Source of the DNA: Oceanobacillus jeddahensis
GTDB lineage: Bacteria > Bacillota > Bacilli > Bacillales > Amphibacillaceae
NCBI RefSeq assembly: GCF_000750635.1
Contig: NZ_CCDM010000001.1
Location: 186,001 to 250,000 of the forward strand
Length of the DNA: 64,000 nucleotides
Direction: 5' to 3'
In this document: one piece after another, positions 16,522 to 25,809 of the stretch
Numbering within the stretch: position 1 is the stretch's first letter
How the letters are laid out: every line of letters begins with the position of its first letter
The notes under the pieces: model-generated
Told to the model about the DNA's origin: nothing
Database searches by the model: none
The model's input: the letters and a program-made list of their open reading frames with translations, nothing else
Position numbers and translations under genes: made by a program

Positions 16522-17033
16522 AATACTTATCTTATTTTGAAAATACGCTTGTTATCTTAGCAATGGCAGGAATGGCAATCATCACGTTTGCGAATGTATT
16601 ATCAAGATACTTTTTTGATGTTTCATTTGCCTTTGCAGAAGAGTTAACCATCAATTTATTCGTACTAGCTACCCTTGTCGGAGCATCCATTGCGATAAAA
16701 CGTCAATCCCATTTTAATTTTCAGTTCCTATATGAGAGATTAAATCCAAAAGCACAGAAAGTCGTACTAGTTATCATAAGTATCTTGATGCTGGCGTTTC
16801 TGGCATTAATTTTCATTTTTGGTTTAGAGCTTGCCCTGAATCAATTGGAAAGAGGGAGAATGACACCCGCATTAAATATTCCGCAATGGTTATTTACGCT
16901 CGCCCTTCCATTGGGTTCATTACTCTGTATGATCAGAACCATAGAGATGACAATCATACAAGGAAATTTTACGCTTAAGCGAAAACACGAATATGAAGAG
17001 ATAGAAATCGAGCGTAAGGAGTTGAATAGCTGA
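16518..17033 (+). CDS. TRAP transporter small permease (DctQ type)
   Basis: The 171-residue protein has four hydrophobic segments and the DctQ pattern (NVLSRYFFDVSFAFAEELT, then GASIAIKRQSHFNF). It couples the binding protein to the large permease. It starts with ATGA overlapping the binding-protein stop and ends overlapping the large subunit start by one base, so the three are translationally coupled. Confidence 0.9.
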   Translation: MKYLSYFENTLVILAMAGMAIITFANVLSRYFFDVSFAFAEELTINLFVLATLVGASIAIKRQSHFNFQFLYERLNPKAQKVVLVIISILMLAFLALIFIFGLELALNQLERGRMTPALNIPQWLFTLALPLGSLLCMIRTIEMTIIQGNFTLKRKHEYEEIEIERKELNS

Positions 17034-18355
17034 TGCTAACGGTGTTGATGTTTGTTGTTTTCTTTCTATTGCTATTTATAAGCCTTCCTGTTGCTTTTGC
17101 ACTTGGTATTGCAGCAGTAGTTACATTATTTATTGACTCTGGCTGGTCATCTCTTGCCCTGATTCCCAGCATTATGTACTCATCTATATCTTCATTCACT
17201 TTATTAGCAATTCCTTTTTTTGTTCTTGCAGGAGTGATCATGGGGTATTCCGGGATATCGAAACGTTTAATAGACTTTGCTTATCTGGCATTTGGCCACC
17301 GTAAAAATGGAATGGTGATTGTGACCATTGTAGCAGCGTTTTTCTTTTCTGCGATATCTGGTTCAGGACCTGCCACCGTAGCAGCTATGGGGACCATTCT
17401 AATCCCGGCGCTCGTAAAAAATGGCTTTAAACCAGAAAGTGCTTCTGCATTAGTAGCGAGTTCCGGTTCTTTAGGTATCATATTACCTCCAAGTATAGCG
17501 TTTATCGTTTTCGGAGTGATTGCCAGTGATTTTATCAGCATTTCGATTGGCAGACTTTTTATAGCTGGTATCGTTCCTGGAATATTGTTAGCAGCTAGTT
17601 TGTTAATTACAAGTATCATTATTAATAAAAAAGATAGAAAAAGGCGTGATGATGCAAAAGAAGAATTTACAGTAGCTGAGAAGGCACCAACAATCGAAAT
17701 AATTAAGGCCTTTTTTAAAGCTTTGCTTGGATTAATGATACCAGTCATTATTTTAGGAGGAATTTACTCCGGAATCTTTACACCAACTGAAGCAGCAGTA
17801 GTTGCAGTGTTTTATTCTTTAATTGTAGGCCTTGTGTTTTATAGAGAATTGAAGCTTAAAGATCTTTCCAAAATACTTATTGATGCTTCCGTACAATCAG
17901 CTGTCATTATGATTATTATTGGAATTGCTTCCCTGTTTTCATACATTATTACGACACAACAAGTAGCTGAAACGATTACGTCAAACGTATTATCTCTCAC
18001 TACCAATCAAGCCATTTTATTGTTAATCGTAGCTATTATTTTGCTTATCATAGGTACTTTTATCGATGCAATTTCAGCATTTTATATATTTGTTCCGTTA
18101 CTTATGCCCGTGTTGTTGGAAGTCGGTGTTGATCCTACTACAATCGGTGTAATGATGACTGTTGGTTTAGCAATAGGATTGTTTACCCCGCCGGTCGGAC
18201 TAAATTTATTTGTAGCCAGTGGCATATCCGGAGTCTCTTCAGAGGGGATTGTAAGAGGGGCGGGACCGTACTTGGTAGCTTCTCTTGTTGTATTGCTGCT
18301 TGTGATGTTTTTCCCTGTTATCTCAAACGGGCTGCCGAATCTTTTGGATGTTTAA
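17033..18355 (+). CDS. TRAP transporter large permease (DctM type)
   Basis: The 440-residue protein has about 12 membrane segments and the DctM signatures AISGSGPATVAAMG and GLFTPPVGLNLFVASG. It drives uptake with an ion gradient, usually Na+, together with the receptor and small subunit. It is the last gene of the IclR-led operon. Directly downstream lies a decayed fragment of the M20 deacylase gene with its terminator. Confidence 0.93.
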   Translation: MLTVLMFVVFFLLLFISLPVAFALGIAAVVTLFIDSGWSSLALIPSIMYSSISSFTLLAIPFFVLAGVIMGYSGISKRLIDFAYLAFGHRKNGMVIVTIVAAFFFSAISGSGPATVAAMGTILIPALVKNGFKPESASALVASSGSLGIILPPSIAFIVFGVIASDFISISIGRLFIAGIVPGILLAASLLITSIIINKKDRKRRDDAKEEFTVAEKAPTIEIIKAFFKALLGLMIPVIILGGIYSGIFTPTEAAVVAVFYSLIVGLVFYRELKLKDLSKILIDASVQSAVIMIIIGIASLFSYIITTQQVAETITSNVLSLTTNQAILLLIVAIILLIIGTFIDAISAFYIFVPLLMPVLLEVGVDPTTIGVMMTVGLAIGLFTPPVGLNLFVASGISGVSSEGIVRGAGPYLVASLVVLLLVMFFPVISNGLPNLLDV

Positions 18356-18420
18356 GGGTTGGCGAAAGTTGTTTGTTATGGATTTTTAAAGTTATATAGA
18401 AAGGGAATCCCGGAGTTCCG

Positions 18421-18525
18421 TTAATATTAAGCCTTGGCATTTTAGATTTATCTCACCAAATAGACAAATATGTATTTATTGAAAATTATTTAGAAATGAT
18501 AGATAATTTACAAAGAATATTTTAA
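18421..18525 (+). pseudogene. Decayed duplicate of the 3' end of the M20 deacylase gene
   Basis: This stretch aligns with about 10020-10132. The last 30 or so codons can be read in frame, and most match (NYLEMIDN is identical, with DLPHQTDEYV against DLSHQIDKYV). An eight-base deletion shifts the last codons. The homology continues into a copy of the terminator at 18552-18584. The stretch has no start and encodes no full domain, so it is a relic. The rest of the gap to 18637 holds only the copied terminator and the next ribosome binding site. Confidence 0.8.
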
Positions 18526-18551
18526 ATAATCGGTTAACATTTACTGATTAT

Positions 18552-18584
18552 AAACACCTCAATGAACGATAGTTGAGGTGTTTT
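18552..18584 (+). terminator. Terminator, diverged copy of the one at 10147
   Basis: AAACACCTCAA (18552-18562) pairs with TTGAGGTGTTT (18573-18583). It probably now ends the TRAP operon. Confidence 0.75.
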
Positions 18585-18637
18585 GATATGCTTGATACTG
18601 TGCAATTAATTTTATAGTAAACATAGGAGGTATAAAC

Positions 18638-19504
18638 ATGCTGGTAGAAGAATATAAAGCGTATTTAAAAAATCCAGATACTAGATTTTTTATCATTGAT
18701 ACTCATGGAGGAAAGGATATACAAAATATCTATGAGGACAAAGATTTTGTTAAATATGCCTGGGATACAAGCAAGTTTGGTAAGGTAAGAAAGAATGATA
18801 TGTTTATTTATAGAAGACCAGGAAAAAACTCAGAATTAAAGGAATTTTATTTCTTTGGAGCTGGTGTATTCGGAGAAATAGAGAAATCAGAATCGGATAA
18901 TCACGTTTTTTCTTATATACATACATCTGTACGTTTTAAAAACTATATTAGCGCTACAGATGAAAGATTAGTTGCTTATCAATGGAAATTTAAAACAAGA
19001 GTAAAAGACAACTGGGCACATTTCTTCAATCAATATGGCATGAATGAGATAAAGAAGGAAGATTTTGAGTTCTTGTTGGGTTTAGGGATAGATTCAGACG
19101 ATTACACCTTATTAGATGGTGAAACAAATATTGCCGATCAAAAGGATATGGCTGACGAGCTTGCAACAACTGCTGTTGACAAGGAAGGTAAGAGAATTAA
19201 AGTATATGGATATCGTTACGAAAGAAAGCCTAAGTTAAGAAAAGAAGCACTTAAAATTCATGGTTATACATGTAAAGCATGTGGTTTTAATTTTGAAGAT
19301 AATTATGGGGAGATTGGAAAGGATTTTATTGAAGTACATCATGTAAAGCCCTTAAGTGAGGTTCAAGAAGAGTCAGAAGTTGATCCGCGGCATGATCTAG
19401 TTCCTTTATGTTCAAATTGTCATCGAATGATTCATAGGAAAAAAGGGGGTATGTTAGGTGTGGAGGAGTTGAAGGCAATTATTGCATCGAGTAACGTAGT
19501 GTGA
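18638..19504 (+). CDS. HNH endonuclease with N-terminal PUA/EVE-like domain
   Basis: The C-terminal third is a McrA-like HNH nuclease with Cys212-x2-Cys215, the catalytic His pair (His234, His235 in EVHHVKPL) and Cys258-x2-Cys261-His262. The N-terminal 150 residues are beta-rich. They contain WDTSKFGKVRKNDMFIYRR and repeated aromatic strands, which resemble the PUA-superfamily readers (EVE, SRA) that recognise modified bases. The combination suggests a modification-dependent (type IV) restriction enzyme, but the reader assignment is an inference. The ATG follows AGGAGGT. It is the left edge of a defence island with an anticodon-nuclease candidate and a type I system. Confidence 0.8.
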   Translation: MLVEEYKAYLKNPDTRFFIIDTHGGKDIQNIYEDKDFVKYAWDTSKFGKVRKNDMFIYRRPGKNSELKEFYFFGAGVFGEIEKSESDNHVFSYIHTSVRFKNYISATDERLVAYQWKFKTRVKDNWAHFFNQYGMNEIKKEDFEFLLGLGIDSDDYTLLDGETNIADQKDMADELATTAVDKEGKRIKVYGYRYERKPKLRKEALKIHGYTCKACGFNFEDNYGEIGKDFIEVHHVKPLSEVQEESEVDPRHDLVPLCSNCHRMIHRKKGGMLGVEELKAIIASSNVV

Positions 19505-20427
19505 TTGAAGGAAATTTTAGATGATAATTTTATAGTTTTTGTCTATAGGATGGCGAATAGCTATCAAGCTAAATTTATAAATTAGGAATAACAAAGTTTT
19601 TTACTAAGTTTCTTTCTAAAGTAATTGTTAGGGAGGAGCTTTTATAATATTGCTAAAAGTAAACATACAAGGTGCCTCTGACTTATAAAACCATGCTCCC
19701 TGTGTGTGGTTAACTAACAATTGAATCATTACAAACAAGGATGTATATGTCAACGTATCAACAAGATGAAGTTATTTAAATTCTCTTTTTTCTTTCTTAG
19801 GAACAGTTGTGAGCAGTGTATTTTTTCTTGTATATTTTTAATTCATCAGAGATGTTGGGGGAGGCAACAGGAGAGAGGAGGTTGTTAAGTGAGATAATAG
19901 GTGTGTTTTTGGATCTTGCCGATGGTTAATTTAGGTATAATGGTAAACTTTCCTGTTAGATATGATAGAATTAAGGTACATTATGACTGGAAATATTATT
20001 TTAATAAAAAAGAGAGCAATACTTTCGTAGATTAATCTGGCTACTTCTGCAGTTGCACAGAAGTTTGAAAGGAAGCTGCTAAAGTTCAGAACAAATGTCG
20101 ATAATCTTGTTACTTTGGGAAAGAGAGAGTTTGGGTTTGTGATTGTCGAATTTCTTTGGAAACAATGAGAGTATGTATAAGCATAAGCATAGTGATTTGG
20201 CTTTGTTGTTTTCTAGGATAACATTCCTCAGCATCTAATGTATGTAACAAGTGTTGTTGGGATTGAGTTATCGAATTAATAGGAAGTTATACCATAAGTA
20301 AAGGGATATTCTTAGAAAAGTTGAGGAAGACTCTTGCTTTGGGCAACGATGGAGAGATTCATTAAACACAGAGGGGGCAAAGAAATTAAGTTTGATTTAG
20401 AACAAAACAATTAGCGAGGTGTAATTT
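19505..20427. other. Gene-free stretch with decayed coding fragments
   Basis: No intact gene is seen. One frame (about 20033-20167) reads as an ordinary protein piece without a start (SAVAQKFERKLLKF, then LVTLGKREFGFVIVEFLWKQ and a stop). Another short piece follows near 20170-20240. The family is not recognised. The stretch looks like the remains of one or more lost genes between the HNH and RloC-like genes. Confidence 0.4.
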
Positions 20428-22599
20428 ATGATAAAAAATATCAATTTATCTGATTTTAATTATGTTTTTAATTCTTCTGAATTATTAGATATTAAAAAGA
20501 AAAACTTTATTTATGGTAAAAATGGTACTGGTAAATCATCTTTAACTAAAGCAATACTGAAACAATACCAAACTACATATGATATCCATGTTTTTAACGG
20601 GTGGAAAGGTATAATAGCGGAGAATGATAGACTTGATTCTATTGCTTTAGGTACAACAAATTCTTCAATACTGAAGCAAATAAAAGAAATAGATAATGAT
20701 ATTGAAATACTTGGTAAAGAAATTGAAGAACCAGAAGATAAATCCGTAGAAAACTTGTATACAAAAATTAAAAACTCAAAAGATAAACAGAAAAGACAAG
20801 AAAATAAATTAGAAAAATTCTATACAAATTCGGCTAGAGAAATAACAAATCAATTTTCTTTAGCAAGGTCTTATAATAAAAATCATTTTAAAAAAGACAT
20901 AGAAAATGCAAGAACTCTGATTGATGATGAAAGAAAACAGTTAAAAGAAACCATTGAAATAAAGTACTTAGATATAGGTGAAGAAGAACAGAAGTTTATT
21001 TCAATAAATCTAGAAAGTATATTAAATTCGGTAAATGAAATTCTTCAAATGGCAGTAATTCCGAGTGTTGTAATCCATGAATTTAATGACAATTTTAAAA
21101 AAGAACAATTTGCAAAAGAAGGTTATCATATACATGATAAAGGAGAAAAGTGTGCTTTTTGTGGAAATGAAATTAGTTCTACACGTTGGGAGCGGCTAGA
21201 TAGTTATTTTTCAGACGAGATAAACAATTTAGAGGGAAGAATAGAAAATGGATTAAAATATCTAGATAATAAGTTAGAAGAAGTAAAAAAATTAACGGTA
21301 ATTAATGAAAATATATTTTATCCAAAATTTAAAGATATAATTACAAATTTGAATAAAACAATTTTAGAAAAAAAAGATGAATATAGGAATTTTTTGGAGA
21401 ATTTAAGAACTAATCTAGAAGATAAGAAAGCAAAGATGACAATTGAAGTACAGAATATTAAAATAGACATTCCTTCTGATTTTAGTAAGATTGAACAAGA
21501 ATATAAAGTTGTTTTTACAGATAATAGAGAATATAATGAGAATTTTAAATTAGAGCGGGAAAAGGCGCAAAATAAATTAAGATATCATAAAGTTCAAAGT
21601 TTGCTTTTTATGTTCGATTATAATAAAGAAAAAGATAAATATGGAGATTTGCAGGTAGAAATTAATACATTAGAAGAAGAGCGTGATGAAAAAGCAAATA
21701 AAATCAGAAACTTAAAAACTCAAAAAGATGAATTAATCAAAAAAAGTACCGACGAAACAAAAAGTGTGCAAAATATAAACGAATTATTAAAGGGTTTGGG
21801 AAATAGAGCTTTTGTTTTAGATTATGTAAAAAATGAACATGAACAAAAAGGTCAATATTCTATAAAAGACCTTAAAGGAGCAGAAAGAAGTATACAAACA
21901 TTAAGTGATGGTGAAAAAAATATTGTTGCTTTTCTATGGTTTATGCATAATATAAATAAAGTAAAAGAAGGAGAAGAGCGGGGAAAGGAAAAAATAGTTA
22001 TATTTGATGACCCTATGACTAGTAATGATGATAATGCTCAATATTTGATGATTGGGCTTTTAAATAAATATTATCAAGATGATAACAATCCACAAATATT
22101 TATATTAACGCATAATAATCAATTTTTTTTACAAGCAACACCAACTACAAAGAAATACCCTACAGATAGTAAGCCAAACCCGAATCAAAAGTATATAAGA
22201 TTAATTAAAGTAGAGGAGAAAACTGACATACAAGTAATTGAAAATCATAAAGACGAAATAAAACCGTTGTATGATGAGTTATGGGAAGAATTAAAGTTTG
22301 CTTATGATAATAATAAACCAATATTTATGTGGAATAATATGAGGAGAATAATAGAAACATTTAATAAATTCAATTATAGAAAAGGTTCCCCTAGTGATAT
22401 TGAAAGGCAATTGGTAGGTATGGTTGATAAAACATTAGCAACCGCTTTAATCAAGAGTTTAAATGTGAATTCTCATATAGGATATCAAACAGATATAGAT
22501 ATTTCTGGTAAAACAAGAGAAGAACTGAAAAACTTATTTGAAGATATCTTTAATAGACTAGGAAACAAGTATCATTTTGAAAGCTATTGGAGTAGGTGA
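20428..22599 (+). CDS. rloC: RloC-like AAA ATPase / candidate anticodon nuclease
   Basis: The 723-residue protein has an ABC-type ATPase split by long coiled coils: Walker A in GKNGTGKSS (about 31-39), signature LSDGEKN (about 492) and Walker B VIFDDPMTSND. A zinc-hook motif (Cys242-Ala-Phe-Cys245) lies between the coils. The C-terminal domain carries Arg639, Glu643 and His683 (RRIIETF, then NSHIG), resembling the Arg-Glu-His triad of PrrC/RloC tRNA anticodon nucleases. RloC is a translation-disabling, phage-exclusion protein thought to respond to DNA damage or restriction alleviation. A type I restriction operon follows 1 kb downstream, as in prr loci. ATPase confidence is high; nuclease activity is inferred. 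Confidence 0.78.
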   Translation: MIKNINLSDFNYVFNSSELLDIKKKNFIYGKNGTGKSSLTKAILKQYQTTYDIHVFNGWKGIIAENDRLDSIALGTTNSSILKQIKEIDNDIEILGKEIEEPEDKSVENLYTKIKNSKDKQKRQENKLEKFYTNSAREITNQFSLARSYNKNHFKKDIENARTLIDDERKQLKETIEIKYLDIGEEEQKFISINLESILNSVNEILQMAVIPSVVIHEFNDNFKKEQFAKEGYHIHDKGEKCAFCGNEISSTRWERLDSYFSDEINNLEGRIENGLKYLDNKLEEVKKLTVINENIFYPKFKDIITNLNKTILEKKDEYRNFLENLRTNLEDKKAKMTIEVQNIKIDIPSDFSKIEQEYKVVFTDNREYNENFKLEREKAQNKLRYHKVQSLLFMFDYNKEKDKYGDLQVEINTLEEERDEKANKIRNLKTQKDELIKKSTDETKSVQNINELLKGLGNRAFVLDYVKNEHEQKGQYSIKDLKGAERSIQTLSDGEKNIVAFLWFMHNINKVKEGEERGKEKIVIFDDPMTSNDDNAQYLMIGLLNKYYQDDNNPQIFILTHNNQFFLQATPTTKKYPTDSKPNPNQKYIRLIKVEEKTDIQVIENHKDEIKPLYDELWEELKFAYDNNKPIFMWNNMRRIIETFNKFNYRKGSPSDIERQLVGMVDKTLATALIKSLNVNSHIGYQTDIDISGKTREELKNLFEDIFNRLGNKYHFESYWSR

Positions 22600-22899
22600 A
22601 AAGTTACGATCAATCTTGTTTTTCAATTGAATCGGACCTATAATTTTGGATTCAAGAGTGAATTTAACTGATGAATTAGGACTTCGGTCAAAGGGAAAGC
22701 AGTCAGCACTATGGTTAATTATTATTTAGCGATAAAGACTTCTGTCATCTAGTGATAAACAAATACAGAAATGATACATATTGAATGTAAATTTAAAAGG
22801 TTTATGAAAAACATATGTTGTGAAGAAAAAAATTTAAGTCATATTTTAGACTAAAATAGATGGATATTGCTTACCCTATTGATGAAAAGTAGGTGTGTA
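22600..22899. other. Gene-free stretch downstream of the RloC-like gene
   Basis: No intact gene is seen. One frame (about 22640-22728) reads ILDSRVNLTDELGLRSKGKQ and ends at a stop, and looks like another coding fragment of unknown family. Nothing else stands out. Confidence 0.35.
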
Positions 22900-23470
22900 G
22901 GCAACGATGCAATCCTAACCAGAAAAGCAATAAATCAGAATATGCTTGAGAAAGTAGAAATAGAAAAATATTCGCCACCAATACTTTGATTGCTTCGCAC
23001 AATGTAATAACAGGTCATGTGATAGAAACGATGTGGACAACATTCAAAGGGGAAGATGTTGTTTATCATATTAGCTAGGCTATTGAGTTGAATCCAAATG
23101 CTTCTTATGTGTTCGTTATGGATGAGCTCAGTAACATAAATCAGAATTGTTTGTTCGTTTTATTGCAGACCAGTGTGGCTCTTAGCAAGACTCTGTTAGT
23201 GCCTAGGGGTAAAGTGGTAAAAACATATGGACACTCGATTTTACCTTTTAATAGGTGTAAGCTATTGAATCCGGATGATTTAAATGTCTAAACAGTGTTT
23301 ATGACTGAGCAAGATTGAATGATAATTTAGCTTCTACCTTATTGTCTAGTAATTTAGGTTTTTCTGTGAAAATGTTCCTGCAAAAAGTCATTTATCGATT
23401 TCTAGTACAATTATATAATCAGACTATCTCGGTAGATGAAAAAGGTTAAAAAACTTTCGAGTATAAGAGA
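22900..23470 (+). pseudogene. Decayed gene, possibly a P-loop NTPase
   Basis: Successive open pieces read as continuous protein interrupted by stops. NTLIASHNVITGHVIETMW and TFKGEDVVYHIS are followed by TAG and then AIELNPNASYVFVMDELSN, which runs on to 23291. A later piece (KMFLQKVIYRFLVQLYNQ) ends near 23430 at another stop. The hydrophobic stretch ending in DE (VFVMDEL) could be a Walker B motif such as that of McrB-type proteins, but this is weak. A 67-codon ORF at 23088-23291 is only the longest surviving piece. It belongs to the debris of the defence island. Confidence 0.4.
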
Positions 23471-23551
23471 AGCTGATTCCCAGTAAGTGGTGATAGAATT
23501 TATATTACTTGTTATAATTTTATGTAATTCTTTTAAATTACTATTGAGATG

Positions 23552-23580
23552 TTGACGTTTTGTTTTATAAGTGGTATTAT
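23552..23580 (+). promoter_or_regulatory. Sigma-A promoter of the type I restriction operon
   Basis: TTGACG (23552-23557), 17 bases, TATTAT (23575-23580), 48 bases before the first gene of the operon. Confidence 0.7.
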
Positions 23581-23628
23581 TCAATTTCAATTAAGTAATT
23601 TCAAAGAATTACATTGTGAGGGTGGGGT

Positions 23629-24198
23629 ATGAAACTTGAAGATATCGTAACGGTTAAAGTAGGAAGAAATCTCTCCAGAGAAAATGAGATATATAATCAA
23701 TCTTTAAATATTTATACATACGAGGATTTAACAGATGATTTGAATGGCTTCTTTCTCGATTTACAAGAAAGTATCTCTAACGGAAATACAAATTATAAAG
23801 ACAACCATTTAAGCAGAGTCGGGGAAGTGGTTTTCAGTTTTGTTAGTTCCAAGGCTGCCCTAGTTAGTGATGTAAACAAAGGGAAGGTTATTAATCAAAA
23901 CTTTGCTAAACTTATCATTAAGTATAAACAATTAGATTGTAGCTATCTTTGTTATGTACTGAATGAATCAAACTATATGAAAAAGCAAATGTCTATTTCA
24001 ATGCAAGGGAGTACAGTACGGAAACTAACACCTGCAATTTTAAAATCATTGGAATTAAAATTACCAACTATAGAAAAACAAGAAATGATAGGGAAAGCCT
24101 ACCTCAAATTAAAGAAACGGCAAGCCTTAGCAAAAAAACAAGCAGATTTAGAAGAGCAACTTTATCTAGAAGTATTGAAACAATTAGAACAATCATAG
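23629..24198 (+). CDS. Half-size HsdS-like specificity protein
   Basis: The 189-residue protein has a single target-recognition-like domain (about 1-145; IYTYEDLTDDLNG, VGEVVFSFVSSKAALVS, GSTVRKLTPAILKSLELKLPTIEKQ) followed by one predicted coiled-coil helix rich in Lys, Gln and Glu. Full HsdS has two such domains and two helices. It is the first gene of the operon, 18 bases before hsdM, and starts with ATG behind GGGTGGGG. It may dimerise to form an alternative specificity subunit, or be a remnant or regulator of the system. The HsdS relationship is clear from the conserved SxLxLKLPxIEKQ region; its activity is unproved. Confidence 0.75.
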   Translation: MKLEDIVTVKVGRNLSRENEIYNQSLNIYTYEDLTDDLNGFFLDLQESISNGNTNYKDNHLSRVGEVVFSFVSSKAALVSDVNKGKVINQNFAKLIIKYKQLDCSYLCYVLNESNYMKKQMSISMQGSTVRKLTPAILKSLELKLPTIEKQEMIGKAYLKLKKRQALAKKQADLEEQLYLEVLKQLEQS

Positions 24199-24216
24199 AA
24201 AAGCGGGGAAGTTACA

Positions 24217-25809
24217 ATGTTTGAATTAAATTCAAAATTATTTAGTGCTGCAGATAGCTTGCGCAGTAAAATGGATGCATCCGAATACAAAGATTATTTA
24301 TTAGGGTTAATTTTCTATAAGTATTTATCGGATAAGTTATTAGTAAAAGTTGTGGAACTAGCGGATGAATCACTAGAAGAATACAACACACAAGAAAAAC
24401 AAACCCAATTATATCGAGATTTATTAGCAGATGAAAATGTAAAGGATGACTTGGTTGAAACATTAGTCGATACATTAGGGCATCATATGGAACCGGATTA
24501 CTTATTTAATGTATTGGCTGATCAAGCGAGACAAAATACGTTTCAATTGAATGATTTAAATAAAGCTTTTATTGATTTGTCTACGGGTTACGATCAATTT
24601 AGTGGCTTGTTTGATGATGTAGATTTGACTTCCAAAAAGCTCGGGTCAGATGATCAACAGCGTAACATTACTATTTCTGACGTATTGAAGAAATTAAGTG
24701 AGATTGATGTTATGGGACATGATGGCGATGTCATCGGGGATGCTTATGAGTATTTAATTGGTGAGTTTGCTTCAGAGGCAGGAAAGAAAGCTGGCGAATT
24801 CTATACCCCGAGTAAAGTGTCGGACATGATGGCTCAGATTGTAGCAATCGATCAAGAGGATAGAAAATTATTTAGTGTTTATGACCCAACGATGGGGTCT
24901 GGCTCCTTGATGCTGAATGTGCGAAATTATATTAATCATCCTGAAAGCGTGAAATATCACGGACAGGAGCTGAACACCACAACGTATAACTTGGCGAAGA
25001 TGAATTTAATTTTGCATGGTGTTCGAAAAGAAGATATGCGCCTGCGTAATGGAGATACATTGAACAAAGATTGGCCGACAGATGAGCCTTATTTGTTTGA
25101 TTCCGTTCTAATGAATCCGCCTTATTCTGCCAAATGGTCATCAGATAAAACATTTTTAGATGATTCCCGTTTCAATCGTTACGGCAAATTAGCACCTAAA
25201 TCAAAAGCAGATTTTTCCTTTCTTTTACATGGATATTATCATTTGAAAGATTCAGGAACAATGGCAATCGTTTTACCACATGGTGTGTTGTTCCGTGGAG
25301 CTGCAGAAAGTGTCATTCGCAAAAAACTACTGGAAGATGGGAGTATCGATGCGGTTATTGGTATGCCAGCAAACCTTTTCTTTGGAACATCCATTCCGAC
25401 AACCGTAATCATTTTAAAGAAAAATCGTGACAATCGTGATGTGTTATTTATTGATGCGAGTAAAGAGTTTTTCAAAGGAAGAAACCAAAATAAGTTGACG
25501 AAAGAAAATGTTGATAAGATAGTAGAGACGTATAAAAACAGAGAAAATGTGGAGAAGTATGCTTATCTAGCTTCTTTTGAAGATGTTAAAGAGAATGAGT
25601 TTAATTTGAATATTCCTAGATATGTTGATACGTTTGAAGAAGAAGAACCGGTTGACATGGCTGCGCTTGGTTCATCGATTCAAGAAATTCGAAAAGAAAA
25701 AGCGGAATTGGAATCGAGCCTGTATGAGACTATTTCTTCCTTGCAGTATGATAATGAAAATGAAGAATGGATTAAGGGTGCATTAGAGGTGTTTAATCGT
25801 GGGAAATAA
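24217..25809 (+). CDS. hsdM: Type I restriction-modification DNA methyltransferase subunit
   Basis: The 530-residue protein is an N6-adenine methyltransferase. An N-terminal HsdM helical domain (KYLSDKLL) is followed by GEFYTPSKVSDMM, the SAM motif DPTMGSGSLM (from about residue 224) and the catalytic NPPY (from residue 300). It forms the M2S methylase that protects host DNA, and the full R2M2S complex restricts unmodified DNA. Its last codons overlap the start of hsdS by 11 bases, indicating coupled translation. Length and motifs are complete. Confidence 0.95.
   Translation: MFELNSKLFSAADSLRSKMDASEYKDYLLGLIFYKYLSDKLLVKVVELADESLEEYNTQEKQTQLYRDLLADENVKDDLVETLVDTLGHHMEPDYLFNVLADQARQNTFQLNDLNKAFIDLSTGYDQFSGLFDDVDLTSKKLGSDDQQRNITISDVLKKLSEIDVMGHDGDVIGDAYEYLIGEFASEAGKKAGEFYTPSKVSDMMAQIVAIDQEDRKLFSVYDPTMGSGSLMLNVRNYINHPESVKYHGQELNTTTYNLAKMNLILHGVRKEDMRLRNGDTLNKDWPTDEPYLFDSVLMNPPYSAKWSSDKTFLDDSRFNRYGKLAPKSKADFSFLLHGYYHLKDSGTMAIVLPHGVLFRGAAESVIRKKLLEDGSIDAVIGMPANLFFGTSIPTTVIILKKNRDNRDVLFIDASKEFFKGRNQNKLTKENVDKIVETYKNRENVEKYAYLASFEDVKENEFNLNIPRYVDTFEEEEPVDMAALGSSIQEIRKEKAELESSLYETISSLQYDNENEEWIKGALEVFNRGK

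Noticed and set aside
17281-17748. 155-codon ORF on the minus strand
   Set aside because: Antisense to the DctM permease gene with no motif or ribosome binding site.
23088-23291. 67-codon ORF taken as an intact gene
   Set aside because: It has no ribosome binding site, and its sense continues upstream past a TAG, so it is part of a decayed gene.
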